From: Lasiosphaeris hirsuta
Taxonomy: Eukaryota > Ascomycota > Sordariomycetes > Sordariales > Lasiosphaeriaceae
DNA: 64,000 nucleotides
Assembly (NCBI GenBank): GCA_030549175.1
Contig: JAUKUA010000007.1
Span: forward strand, 3,782,001 to 3,846,000
Reading direction: 5' to 3'
This document shows, one piece after another, positions 35,579 through 46,907 of the stretch. A model generated the notes under the pieces. That model was given only the letters and a program-made list of their open reading frames with translations, was not told where the DNA came from and did no database searches. The translations under genes and the position numbers were made by a program. How positions within the stretch are numbered: position 1 is the first letter of the stretch; each line of letters starts with the position of its first letter.

Positions 35579-36518
35579 TTTGAAGGGTGCCACACAACCA
35601 CATCAGAGCAGCTCTCGACTCTACACATGCCAAGAGCTAATAATGGCCTGTTGGTAAGATAATTAGTTAGTGAGAGAAGGTCGTAGTTACCTTACTGAAG
35701 GGGATTGATGGGTGGGGTGGCCTGCGGCCTGTGCTCTGTGCCCATCTTTTCCTGAAGATCCAGTGCCTTCCATTTCCAGCAGCCATGCACCCACCAACGC
35801 CTGGGTAGCAAAATCAAAATGGCCTATCCAGCATGTCGACATGCTAGCTGCTATGACGACTAGAAGGGGGCTTCTCCTGCCAAGAACCGCGCTCCCCGCA
35901 CCGAAGAACTACGACGACGAGAGAGACACTTGCCACGCCGCAGACGAGGTGCTACACGGGGACATACCCCTCACTTCCAAATGCGCGGAGACGAGCGCTG
36001 TTTCTATCATGGCCACTATAGATCGATACCAATTTCTTTTTCGCTTTTTTTTATGTCAAGATAGGTAGATGTGTAGAATACATGCACTTTGCGATGCAAT
36101 CTACTTTGACATAAAGAAAGGGAAAACACAAACCCATCGACAAGACTCTCTGTTGTATACTTGGGGACACGGTAGGGAGAGTCATGGATTGATACTTACA
36201 GCATCAAGCAGAAAAACCTAGACATTAGAACAGCCGGCTCGTTCGCATGTGCGCGGCATCTACAGCCAAGCAGACAGGGTTGCCGTAGGGCCTGGATCAA
36301 AGGATGGCACCGCAACGGCCGGTTGATCAAAACTAAGAATGGGTATATTGTATTCTCATAACGTCGTTATTAGTCCAAATGATTAGATCCGTACCGCACC
36401 AAATGGCTCGCGCCAAGCTTGTAAGTCGCAACCTAGCCCAAACATAAGACGAGTCTCCAGGCCAAATAACCCGCCCATCGCTAGCGGTATTTTCTTTGAT
36501 GACCAAAATGTCGCTGTA
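35579..36518. other. Convergent intergenic region
   Basis: No gene recognised; 3' flanks of the secreted protein (+) and the receptor-like gene (-). Confidence 0.6.
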
Positions 36519-36616
36519 TCAAGCCTGTAGCGGCCAATTTTCAAAGTTCTTTTCCACGTCAACAAACACCTCGCTCTTGATCCATATTACCGCCGGCGGG
36601 CTTGTACTGATATTAC

Positions 36617-36662
<46 letters not shown>

Positions 36663-37978
36663 GAATTTGGCGTTCCTCCCCCGGCTGCGACTCCTCTCAG
36701 TGTCGTACAGCCCCAAGATGTCGTCGACGCTGTCGCTGTCGCTGCGTCCCCTCGTGTAGACGCTCTCCGGTCTGGCGGGGTATGGTTCCGGACTCTCGAC
36801 CATGGTGTGTGACGAGGATGAGTCGCGGAGGAAGCTGGGCGGCGGACTTGGATCTCGCGCCTTTTTTTGTTGTATTATTACCGGTGTTGTTTCCTGTTGT
36901 ATTACCGGCGCTGGCTTTGGTGTTGGGCCGAGCGGCTTTTGGTCGCACATGGTGAACTGCGGTAGTTCCGCATCGGAGGCGTGGGTATTGCCCCTGTCGC
37001 CATATGCTTGGCTTAGACCGCGCTGTTTGAGGTAGAGAGGTCGCAGGGTCGGGATGCCCAGGCAGACCATGGCGACGGCGATTTCGGCGCCGGCCCAGAC
37101 GAAGTAAGGGGCAAAGTTTACTGGAAGATGTTAGTCTTTGTGATAGAGCCGCAGCAGCTATGGGGTACATACGGGTGTAATCGGCGACTTCTAACCGGGA
37201 GAGCACCACCGTGCGGATGATACCACATGCCCCAGCGCTGAAATCATATTAGTGCTTGTGTGAAACGTACTTGAGGTGAGCGTGGCTTACATGACGCCCA
37301 GGCTCATACCGCTGGCCAACATGATCTTCTCTCGACGAGGCATTCGGAGTGACATGATGAACATCCAGGGGAAGATGGCAAAGAAGAAGTCACAAGCGCT
37401 AGACCAAGCTAAATGAGAGAGTTAGTACTTGTGTGTGTTTCTGAGGCGGTTTGATCGGAACAATTTGTACCTCCAAGCCCAACACTCATAGGTTGTATTT
37501 GAATGTTCCACTTCCCCGGCGTCCTCAGCGGATCCCAACTGGCCTTGATAGGGGTCGTCTGGTTCCAGAGCATGATAGTTAGGACAGCCGATGTCCCGGC
37601 GGTAACGACAATGAGGAGCCACAGCGCAATCTTCTGGCCCTTGAGCTGAACGACCCGGAGCAGGAAGAAGCCCATAGACAGCTTCGCCATGGCGTTCCCC
37701 GTAATAGCAAAGGTATTGGCGACATAGGTCCAGAAAATAGCGTTGGACGAGTCGTCTACATCGAGGAGCCAGAAGCTCTGGCCCAGGCCGTAGTGCACAG
37801 CAACCTGGATGCTGCAGGTGAAGATGAGGAGGAAGACGCCGGTCGACACAAACAGATAGTCCTCGACGCCGACAAACTTGACGATTCGCACGCGCGTGTA
37901 GAGCCGTAGGGCGACCAATGCCAGTGACAGGCCGGTCATGGCCCACATGGCGACGGCCACCTGGTTGCCTCTGTGCAT
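36519..37978 (-). CDS. PTH11-like seven-TM (rhodopsin-domain) membrane protein with poly-Asn tail
   Basis: Four exons on the minus strand, 37978-37471, 37408-37291, 37237-37173 and 37120-36519, give 430 aa. Intron 1 has a perfect TACTAAC branch and a TTTAG acceptor. The N-terminal 290 residues hold seven hydrophobic segments and hallmarks of the fungal rhodopsin/PTH11 group: LRLYTRVRIVKFVGVEDYLF in the first loop, FWTYVANTFAITGNAMAKLS, a WNIQIQP-type loop, CDFFFAIFPWMFIMSLRMP with RREK, and LGVIAGACGIIRTVVL. It lacks the N-terminal CFEM domain. The cytosolic tail is Ser/Pro-rich, then has 15 consecutive Asn (AAC repeat at about 36612-36662) and ends FENWPLQA. It is a probable surface receptor for an unknown signal. 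Confidence 0.9.
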
Positions 37979-40345
37979 CTTGGCATCACCGTCTCACCGT
38001 CTCGGGAGGCAGCGGTAAGAGGACGGGCAGCGGGTGTCGGGCAACATGTCAGGGCCTGATGCTGGACAGGTTGGGGTTGGCGGTTGGACGGTGAAGCAGA
38101 GAGGAGAGAAAGGGGAAAGCGTGTGACCAAGGCGACAGGAAGGCGCCTGGTTTTGTTTTCTGGGAGACGTAGTGCCGAGTGAGGAATCGCGGTGTCGGGG
38201 ACAACCCAGCCATGGGCGTATTCTGGGGACGCGGTCCGGGTCGGGGTCTGGTCGAGCCCTGGGTTGGCCTGGGCTGGCCTGGCTGTGGCGCCACCTCCAT
38301 GACATGCATGCCATGCGCGCATCGAAATAGCTGGCGAGGGCGTCGGGGCTGGCGACTGGCTGCTCGGCAGGAGGGGGGACATGAGCTCGGGGGTGGCTTT
38401 TCTGGCAGGCTTTGCGATTATTGGGAAACGGCGCGGGATTGGCCATAAAATGCAGATAATGGTCCAACGGGACGGCGGAGGAACCACTGGCGGCGCCTAC
38501 GCAGGAACGGGGAGCGCCGCCAAGTGCCAAGACAACTCTTTCTGCCCTCTCATGGGTCCGTCGCCGTGAATCGCACCGCACGGCCCGTCCGCAGGTTAAG
38601 CGCCATGCTCTTGCCATTTCTGTGTTTTCCCACCTTTCGAGTCACCCCACGTGCTAAAAACAGGCAAGAGGAAGGAAAGGAGACAGCTGATGTCATTGTT
38701 CCTTTCCAGAACGTTGAGCACTCGAAGCGAGAGCGGTGGCCGACCTTTCTGGGCAACTTTTACACAGTCGCACTTACACTGCCGGTTCTTGATGAACCCC
38801 GCCATCTGCGGCCGCTGCATGCACCAATATATACGGCTGAGAAAGCGTGTCGACTCACCGGGATAGTGTACCACTCACCTCTGGCAAGCCACTTCCAATG
38901 CGCATTCAGGACCCTTGAAGGCTTCCTCCCTGGAATTCTTCGCCATGCTCCCCGGTTTGCGCCTCGCAGAACCTTTCGACCACGGTTCCCCTCGGGGCTA
39001 AAAACACCGAATCCATCAAGAAATGAGGGGAAGATGCATCTTCCCCTCTTCACGGCAGCATGAAGCAGCCGGCAACTTGCAGCGGCTTTGACACTTGCTC
39101 GCAATGCGCATGATACGCCGCTGAACCTCCAGCCAGCCCCAACCTAAGCTTTCTCCTAGCACCCCCGCTAGCATTGAACGCAACGGTTGCCCCTAGCGGG
39201 GACAGCCACCGCCCACGGGCTGGGCTGGGTCCGTGAACCTGGGGTCCAGACCCTGGTGCCTGGGTCCCAGGGCTAGCCGTGTCGGCGCCTGGGATTGGCC
39301 GCCACTTCTCGATCCCTCATTCCCCGGTCAAGACGGTGGCTGCCACTATCGATTGTGTTAGCAAGTGTGAGGTTGGCCGTTCTGGCTCCTGATTGGCGGT
39401 GGGATTGGTGATTCTTTTATTTCCTCTTATTGAGATCAGAAGGCAATTACCAATCTGATAACACATCACACCCGATGTGTTTACCGTACCCATGCGAGCT
39501 CGAGGCTCAAACTAATACAGGATTCTCATCACTATCGATTACGCCGTAGTCGACATAATGCGGAGGGCAAGCCCGCTTGGGGGAATTTCGAGACCTCCCT
39601 TGGGTGCCAGCGAGCCGCAATTCCCGATGTGGTGTCCTCAGCGGAACCACGACTGCATGAAGCGGTGTTGAATCCGAACAGGACCTGAACTCCCGCACAC
39701 CATCTTTTATCCAGCACACATCACCAATTTGGCGGGAGCCAGCCACACTGCCCACACTGCCCACACTGCCCAGACTAGGAATACGGCGTTGTGGCTGCTG
39801 CCCACCAGTACAACCCCAACATCCAGCCCTGTAGCTCAGGAGATGGCCGATAGAACACAACAATGTCACCCACTCACTACCTGGCATCCGCCATTCATAG
39901 TGCCCAGGTCAGCCCCTGAGCCCCCGATGCTCGGCCAAGAACAAACAATGGGGTCCGTGACACTGACCAAATGGCAGAACAGGCTGGGCATATTGTCTAT
40001 TCTGCCTCACATCAAAGACACATACGACCATAGGTACTGGAAAACTCGGGATCCCGTCCGCTCTCCCATAGATAAGCCAGTGACCGCCAGACTAGTAGTT
40101 GGGTCGGTGACGACCAGCGAATCCCTGGTGTTGTATGTCTTTTTGCTTGCATCTCCACTCTAAGGCATTTTTCGTGTTTTATAAGGCCTTCTAATATTTA
40201 GAAAGGCCTTCTGAAATGATAAATGTGCCTTTATTGATGCGAAAACTGCGCCTTTTCCTGCTCGAAAGCCTTTCCAGGACTTCAATTACTCCTTGGGACC
40301 TTTGGGGGATGGTCACGCGCTAACAAACTAAGGTGGGATTGTGCA
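37979..40345. other. Intergenic, start of gene-poor accessory region
   Basis: No supportable gene in 2.4 kb. Open frames at 38524-39063 and 39507-39887 lack motifs. A 9-bp CACACTGCC-type triplicate lies at about 39748-39774. Near 40180-40215 an AT-rich imperfect hairpin (GGCCTTCTAA...TAGAAAGGCC) is found, possibly a MITE scrap. Confidence 0.5.
39748..39774 (+). repeat. 9-bp tandem repeat, three copies
   Basis: CACACTGCC/CACACTGCC/CACACTGCC-type repeat, followed by CAGAC. Confidence 0.8.
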
Positions 40346-41763
40346 CTGTCACGGCTGGGTCTCAAGATACGAAGAAGACTACGGTTGGTTAATTCGAGCT
40401 AAGGTATGATTGTCGCATCGCCCCTCTCTCTCTTTCTTTTTGTTTATATTGTTTTTAGATCCTATTTCTGCATTCTTATATAAACCCCCCAAACCCACCT
40501 CTTTCTCACCCCCCCCCCCCCTTTCCGATTTAGCACAAACAGTGAAACCACCCTGACAATGAAGCCCGGTGGGAAAATAGGCCGTAATTTTCCACACCAG
40601 TCGCGCCAGTACACCGGCAAGTCCTTTAGAGTGTGGACACGTATTTCCGGGAGGCCCTCGTCTTCATTGAGCGTGATGCTGCTTGGTAGAGTGAGGAAGT
40701 GGGAGCAGGCTTCGCAGGTTGAGACCCGACGTCCGTTGCTTCTCTATAAGGGGTCCCGCCTAGTCTCACTTTTCGGCAATCGGGGCAGTCGCTGGTCTGA
40801 GAGCGAGTGGGTTGAGCCATGGTAGAGTTTTCCCTCGGAATAGGATGGTTTTTTTTTTTTAATTATTATTAATGTCTGTGTTGATGGATGAAGAAGGTAT
40901 ATTGAAACAGTGATATAGAATGGATTGGATTGAGGTGGAGGCTGAAGTGTTTTTATACGCTTCAATCGCAGTTTTTTTTGTTGTTTTACAGCTCGGTTTG
41001 GCTGTTAAATGGTTCTGCTAAGATTAAAATAGTGTTATTGTACAGTAACAGATATAATAGTCCCCTGACAGATGTGATGTCTGGCAATTCGGGTTGTTGC
41101 TCCTAAAGAGCTTGGGTGTCACTTGCTGGCTACCTAGCCATACTACTGGAACGAAGAGACTCCTTCAAGGGGCAGAGAATGGTGCGAGCGTCAGTCTTCT
41201 TTGCTTTGGACGGTAGTTGCTGTTTAGGGGCGCCATAGGTACCCATGCTGGGTGGAGGGGGGCAAACAGGGATACTTGGCACGCATGGTTAACTGCCAAT
41301 ATAGGTAAGTAAATAGCTTGCTTCTCAGGTTTAGCCAACTTGAATTCCCAATATTCCAAACGCCTTGAGGTTGAGAAAGTATCAATACAAGGGGTGTATC
41401 TGTGAGCGATGGGATGGTGTGCCATCCTTCGCACCGAGTTCAAGACTGGGTGCCGAGTTCCCTAGCAAGCCTAGTTTGGTGGGTTGCTAGTCATTGTTGG
41501 CGCGGTATCATGTGCGCCAAGGTATGTACTTATTAATGTAGGTAGTTATATTGATACTACTATCCACGCATAGCTGTTAGCTAGCTCTTGAGCATACACC
41601 CTCCTTCCTCATCTGGATCTGATGATTCGCCCTAGTCACCATCCCATTTCGCCTCCTCCACTTCTTCCTCGTCTATATCTAATATTTCGCTTGAATTAAT
41701 CCATCCCAACTCCTCCCCTTCATCCCCTACTCTCTGACGGCGGGGGATCTAGACCGTGACACA
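40346..41763. mobile_element. Transposon-like segment with TGTCACGG...CCGTGACA ends
   Basis: The left end TGTCACGGCTGGG and the right end ...GACCGTGACA form an 8-bp perfect inverted terminal repeat 1418 bp apart. A third, imperfect terminus (CCCTGACA) lies at 40557, so 40346-40557 may be a solo LTR. Read on the minus strand there is a TATAAAA near 40950, an AT-rich leader and a 64-codon frame at 40820-40626 beginning MAQPTRSQTSDCPDCRK. The TG...CA boundaries and internal TATA boxes are typical of fungal LTR retrotransposons. I could not find a clear target-site duplication (left flank TGCAC, right flank CAAAC). The interior is AT-rich with many stops, consistent with decay or repeat-induced mutation. 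Confidence 0.45.
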
Positions 41764-42940
41764 AACTGTATCCTCGTCGTCACTGTAATAAGAGCAGAGT
41801 TCTCAAAGTCACCTCTAGTGTATTAAAACACAACACTCCAATGCGGCTTCCCTTGGGTAGCATTTGCGAAATTCTACTACATTGAAGTCGTTTATCCGCC
41901 AAAACTCGATCCCACAAGTCTCCTCAAAGGCTCGTGTCGGCAGGAATAAATCGCATATTATTAAACTCGTCAAGTCCCCCGATTATACTGAGCTTTGGAA
42001 CGACCACAAGATGTATGAAACAATCGCTTGCAAATTCTTTTAGTATATTATCGACGAAGTTAGAGTCGAGTAATAGAGAGTTATTGCTGAATTTATAGCC
42101 CTTGGTGCCCTGTAGCTACAGCACCCAGGTGCTGTGGCACCCGTGGCTGCCAAGATTCCAACGGTTGGCTACAACCCCTGGAAGCCAAGACCCCTAGTGG
42201 GCCAGGGGCCACAATACCATGCCAAGACATGGTGATGATTCCAGACTGCTGCCTGCCACCAAGCCTCTGGAATCCAGTTGCCTACGCAACCACTTCTCCT
42301 TATGGTATAGCTATCTCTCTTGTGTTCCAGGGCCCCTCACCACCGTAGAATGACTCAGAAACCCACTGGGGCCCTATAAAAACTAATCTCCTCTCTTGTA
42401 TCTAGTTGATTCCTTCTTTCTTTAAGCAAGCAACACAAGTTTAATGGAGCCTCTCTTTTCCAGTACAGAGTCCACTGTGAGCCTTCTATCTTATACAAGG
42501 CAGACACCCCTGTATAACCACTTGTCACAGTAGATTGGCCTACTCTACGAGCTTCCTTTGGCACCTTGGTAAGCTCTGCCATCGTACCTTCAAGTCTTCC
42601 GCTGCGCACGCTATAGGGCAGAGTCCCCTATAGCACCCCTGTACTGGCCCTGCGTACAGACCAGTCAGGGCATACCTTGCAACAGGATAATTACTATAGA
42701 TGATAAGGGGGTGGTAATGGTAGTAGAGGTATGGCGATTCAATGACCCTATTATCCCAAGCCCCTTCGCCAGACCGTTGTGGGGCGATATGTGTGGAAGG
42801 CCTTCATCATCAGCTATCTATCTGTATTGTATGAGGTGATGAGCTAGGAGGGATAAGGAATGGTTCTGACCCTGCCTCGGAAGTTCATCTTGGGGATTAT
42901 AGAGGTGGAACAGGTGAAGATGCTATTGCGGAAGGTATAG
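41764..42940. mobile_element. AT-rich remnant, probable retroelement fragments (minus strand)
   Basis: On the minus strand a short coding-like piece near 41840-41960 (RAFEETCGIEFWRINDFNVV) ends in stops. Further up, 42609-42355 is open for 84 codons. TATAAA motifs occur near 42093 (minus) and 42374 (plus). Direct and inverted short repeats (CTGTAGCTACAG, GCACCCAGGTGCTGTGGCACCC) occur at about 42110-42150. This looks like nested element debris; no intact reverse transcriptase, integrase or transposase motif was found. Confidence 0.35.
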
Positions 42941-42994
42941 GGCACTATGTTGGAATGTATTTCTTAGTCAACCATATATCCCTAATGGTAGAAA

Positions 42995-43228
42995 ATGCAT
43001 CAGACTGAAGACAAACGAACCAGCTTTGGACGAGGCTTTGCCTTCCCACAACACAGAGGCCTGTTATCGTATCTCCAAAAACGAGGCGGTGAGGCGATAC
43101 CACTCGCCTTTCTCTATTCTGGCCAGGTCGACGCCGACGCGAAGGATAATAGAGGCCGGGCGCCGCCGTCATGGGCCGCCAAGAACAAACATATGCTTTG
43201 TAATCCTCGGCATGAGGTTCCTCCATAG
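42995..43228 (+). pseudogene. Ankyrin-repeat gene scrap
   Basis: The frame contains VDADAKDNRGRAPPSWAAKN, an ankyrin-repeat consensus of the kind found in fungal NLR and HET-associated proteins, in which TPLSWAA has become APPSWAA. No second repeat was found in any frame on either side within a few hundred bases. The 77-codon open frame begins without a convincing start context. I read this as the debris of a longer ankyrin gene. Confidence 0.5.
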
Positions 43229-44540
43229 CCTTTCATTAGACAGCGGCTTCTAGATGATACTCCGATGGGCGGAAACGTGGGCGGGAGGGCCGCACTCGCC
43301 GGGTCCGAGTCGAACGCAGCACCCGTGACGCTCTGTAGCCAGCGTGTCGTTGGCAGACCTACAAAACATGAGAGTATTCCGGGTCCTCTCAGACGCCATG
43401 CCAGCCCCTTCGAGTCCGCCGCAGGTTGACTATGTCATCCACCTGGCTACCTCCCATGTTACCGCGTATTCCATGTATGCTGCAGCTCCCAGAGGTGACA
43501 TCTAAGTGAGTATGAGGAGCTTACCCTAGCGACCGGAGTGGCAATGTTGGATCCGGGAGTGAGATATGCGTGCTCACATTCACCTACTAAATCGGTCTAT
43601 TCTCGCTCCTCTTGATCGACGACGTCCACCATGCGGCCGAGATCGTTGCAGATATTAACGGCTGCTCCGCCGTCGACGATAGATAACCCTCTTGCAGAGG
43701 GGATACTGGCGCTGCGGTCTAGCCACGGTGTAGACTGAGTGATATTGGGTGTCCGCGTCTTCTTCGTCGCTTGTCCGGCGACCAGGCCTGGGGACGGACA
43801 TTACCGCAAACCTCGAGAAAGAAACTATGTTTCGACATAGCACTGAGCAATACACACGCCGCTGTGGCTCTGGGATTACAACTTCCGTGGGCGCCTGCCC
43901 GCCCGAATCCCCTTGGCCCCACCCGATCCTCTCCTCCTCTTGCCACTGGTCCCAGGCTCTCGTTTCTTGCCCGAAGTCCGGACTTTTGCCTTCCACTTCG
44001 CGATTGGTTCCCCCATGTTTGCCAGGTTGGCTTCAGGCAGTGGCACCAAAAGCCGGCGTGAAACGAACTGTGAATCCAGTTAAACAGCTTGCTCAACTTT
44101 CGTCGTGCCACCCGAGCCCGAAGGGGCCTGGTTGAGGTGGGGGGTGTATCTGGCGAAGCGGCTGCAGCCTGACGTGAGCCAAGGCTCGGAAAAGCGTAGA
44201 GTCGCGGACTTCTACCGACCATCGTCTAGTTCCCGTAGCCAAATGTATCGCTTATCGCAGGTGCTGGACGTGTGGGTCGACATATTACGTTGGATAATTT
44301 GTTCCTGGCCTGTCTCTCATTTAGCGCCCATGGTAGAACCCACACCTGCCACTTCACTCCAGCATTGCTTCCCGAAATCCTGGAAATCCCTGAGAAGCTG
44401 CCTGTACCCCCACACGACCAGGTCGTCGTTACCCCCGTACCTCGCGAATGCCCTTCCTAGGGGAAAGAGCTGTGCGTAATGGCCGGGAAAGCGGGGAGTC
44501 ACGCCACATTATTTGCGTCTGTCCACCCACCCAACTCTAA
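43229..44540. other. Gene-poor stretch, no gene supported
   Basis: Overlapping frames on both strands (43719-44222 minus, 43749-44135 plus), neither with a recognisable motif. It may hold further decayed coding DNA. Confidence 0.45.
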
Positions 44541-46277
44541 ATGTCTGCTGGTCAACACCAGTCAAGCCATCAGAGTCATCAGACAAACTCCGGCCTGAGA
44601 GATGGACGCCACTACAACGCTGACGTATACACTAACCCGCAAACACAGGCGCGTTATATCCTTAAAAATAGCCCTCTCCGCCCCTCCCAGAACGAGCACA
44701 GGCAGAACCAGAGCGAGCCACCCACCATAGCACCCCCCCCCCCCCCCCCCCCAATAGCCGACACCCCCGAAATGACGGGCGAGCTCGACGACGAGCTCGA
44801 GTACTTTGGCGGCGCCTACGACGCTCTTGCCCTGGCGGGCATATCATTTCGTGGCCCTGACTCCAGTGTGCATACTAGCAATGCTGAGCGAGAACAGTTC
44901 GCCAGGGCCAGGCGGTACCTCCGCGACAAGTTCGGTATCACCGTTGTCCATGTCCTTGGACATTGGCTCGTCCTCGGATGCGAGCCGGCCGTCCCCAGCA
45001 CCAGGATGCCCGGCCTAGCTGGTGGATTCCTGGCTGTCTGGAGGCCGGCCGGCGATATGTACTTCAACCCGCTCATCGGAGAGGAAGGGAAGAGATACAT
45101 TGAGGCAGAGGAGGAGGACGAATTCGAGATGGACGAGACCATCCCGGCGCGTTTCAAGCAATGCGTTATTCCGACTACCGAGGCCATCATTGGCCTGGCT
45201 AGCCTGTTCCCAGAGTGCAACGCACTCACATTCATTGTTGATACCATTGTTGTCGAGTACCCAGCGACGGGCGAGTCATCCTTCGGGAAGCGGCTGCAGA
45301 CACTCCCTGACTACCTACCCGGGGCCCCATTCGATATTCGCTATCACAATGGGCCCCTTCCCAACACGCCGCAGCGACGGTGTTTATGCAAGCCGAGGCC
45401 CCAGCCTGAAGAGGATTCCCGGGTTGCCGACGAGACCGACTACGTGGCCCGGGATGGCAAGTTTTACCCAGGCAACATGGTCTCGTCCACTGCCCGGGAC
45501 GGCACGACATGCTCATCGGTGTCTGCCGGCGTCCTGTTGTTTAACGGGAACGACGTGAAGCTCACCTGCCCATGGCATAACTGGGAGGACCACGCCGCCC
45601 AGTACCCCACACTGCTGGGAGAGGATGACGACGAGGCACGCCGAGTTTTTACGATGGTCCAAGGAGAGCCCGGAACCAAGGTTGGCTACGTGGTGCGGCG
45701 CGTTGGCAATACGGACATTGCCTTGGCGTCCCTTCTCGAAGGGGTCGCCTTCGAGAACATATTCATGGACATCAAGGCCTGCGCGAAGAGGCTTGTCCAT
45801 AGTAACTCGATCAAGTCCACTGACGTTTACGTCATTGATGGGTTCACCACCGGCCGCCAACGGCTTCCAGGGCTCGGTGCGCGGTTCGAGTTGGACAGGG
45901 GGCCCGTCCACCCAGCCCTGGTATCGCCGAATGGTTATGGAGCGCTATTGCCGCCTCCAGGGACGTACGTTTCGGTGATCCAAGGTGTGTGTGCGACAAT
46001 GGACGACGTGCAGACTGAACCGCCCAATATTCGTGGTAGGGCCTGTGAGGCGGTGTTGGTACGGGTTCGTGAGGGCGGGAAGAAGGGATGCAACCAGAAT
46101 GAGATGTTGGCTCATGGGGAAGTATGCGGTGTCTTCCACTACGCTGACCTTACACCGAGGAACCGAGTGTCGGCAGCGCAATACCTCGCATACACCGAGG
46201 TTTTCGACCCCCTCATTGAGGAGGGATGGCGCGTCGTACCAGCCCCCGGCCAAGAAGTCCAGGAAAACGTCATGTAA
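44541..46277 (+). CDS. Hypothetical 578-aa protein, possible degenerate trypsin-like fold
   Basis: A long intronless frame with clean coding composition. The N-terminus (1-75) is disordered and Gln/Pro-rich, with Pro7 encoded by a C20 run (44733-44752). Residues about 75-260 form an unnamed domain. From about 330 the order SAGVLLFNGNDVKLTCPWHN, then VRRVGNTDIALASL, then RGRACEAVLVRV and GEVCGVFHYADL resembles the His, Asp and nucleophile regions of chymotrypsin-fold proteins annotated as hypothetical in many ascomycetes. The expected GxSGG is replaced by GRACEA, so a protease reaction is doubtful, or a Cys would have to serve. There is no signal peptide. It is the only intact large gene in the accessory block. 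Confidence 0.82.
   Translation: MSAGQHQSSHQSHQTNSGLRDGRHYNADVYTNPQTQARYILKNSPLRPSQNEHRQNQSEPPTIAPPPPPPPIADTPEMTGELDDELEYFGGAYDALALAGISFRGPDSSVHTSNAEREQFARARRYLRDKFGITVVHVLGHWLVLGCEPAVPSTRMPGLAGGFLAVWRPAGDMYFNPLIGEEGKRYIEAEEEDEFEMDETIPARFKQCVIPTTEAIIGLASLFPECNALTFIVDTIVVEYPATGESSFGKRLQTLPDYLPGAPFDIRYHNGPLPNTPQRRCLCKPRPQPEEDSRVADETDYVARDGKFYPGNMVSSTARDGTTCSSVSAGVLLFNGNDVKLTCPWHNWEDHAAQYPTLLGEDDDEARRVFTMVQGEPGTKVGYVVRRVGNTDIALASLLEGVAFENIFMDIKACAKRLVHSNSIKSTDVYVIDGFTTGRQRLPGLGARFELDRGPVHPALVSPNGYGALLPPPGTYVSVIQGVCATMDDVQTEPPNIRGRACEAVLVRVREGGKKGCNQNEMLAHGEVCGVFHYADLTPRNRVSAAQYLAYTEVFDPLIEEGWRVVPAPGQEVQENVM
44733..44752 (+). repeat. C20 homopolymer within coding sequence
   Basis: Twenty C encode most of a seven-proline run in the 578-aa protein; a length change here would shift the frame. 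Confidence 0.9.
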
Positions 46278-46907
46278 AGGTCGACGGATTGTTAAACACA
46301 GGAAGTTTAGCGTCTTAAGCATCTTAGTTGGTACCTTAAGATCTTTGGTGGGTTAGAATCTTGATGCTCTTAGCGGTGCTACCATTTTTTGACAGATACC
46401 TGTCGATAATAACATCAATTCGCCGCTCACTTCGGTCAATATGTCGACCACGAATTGCAGGGTTGCTTTAGCTTGCTCCATGTCTGACACTTCTGGAGCC
46501 GAGCAATGGAGAGAAAGGAAGATTGAATTGATTCTGCTCCAGCTAAGAGAGCAAGGCGCGTGAGCGCCGAATATATACAAAAGAGAGAGTGCTCTGCCAA
46601 GGCGCTAGGCTCTTGCAGAGGAGCTCACGCTTCTCTGCAACAGCCAGCGCTCGCAGCCACAGCTGTGACTGCGCCAGAGCGCTGTGCCACGCCCACCGCA
46701 GCAGTTTATGCGACACTTCTATTACCGTTCGGACGGTTCTCGATGAGACACCCACTACAATCTTTGTAAGCCCTTTTAGCCTCGGAAACCCCAGCCCACT
46801 TGCACTCTTGGCATCTCGGATAGGTTTTCTACGAATAGGTTTCTAAATTCTTCTATTGTAATGTCGTTGTACACCCTGGTACTAAACATGGCAGGTATAT
46901 GGGGTCC
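46278..46907. other. Intergenic, no gene supported
   Basis: A minus-strand frame of 42 codons from the ATG at about 46480 (MEQAKATLQFVVDILTEV) looks faintly coding and could be a first exon, but nothing joins to it. Confidence 0.4.

Noticed and set aside
38524..39063. 179-codon frame
   Set aside because: Arg/Pro/Leu-rich chance composition with no motif or splice support.
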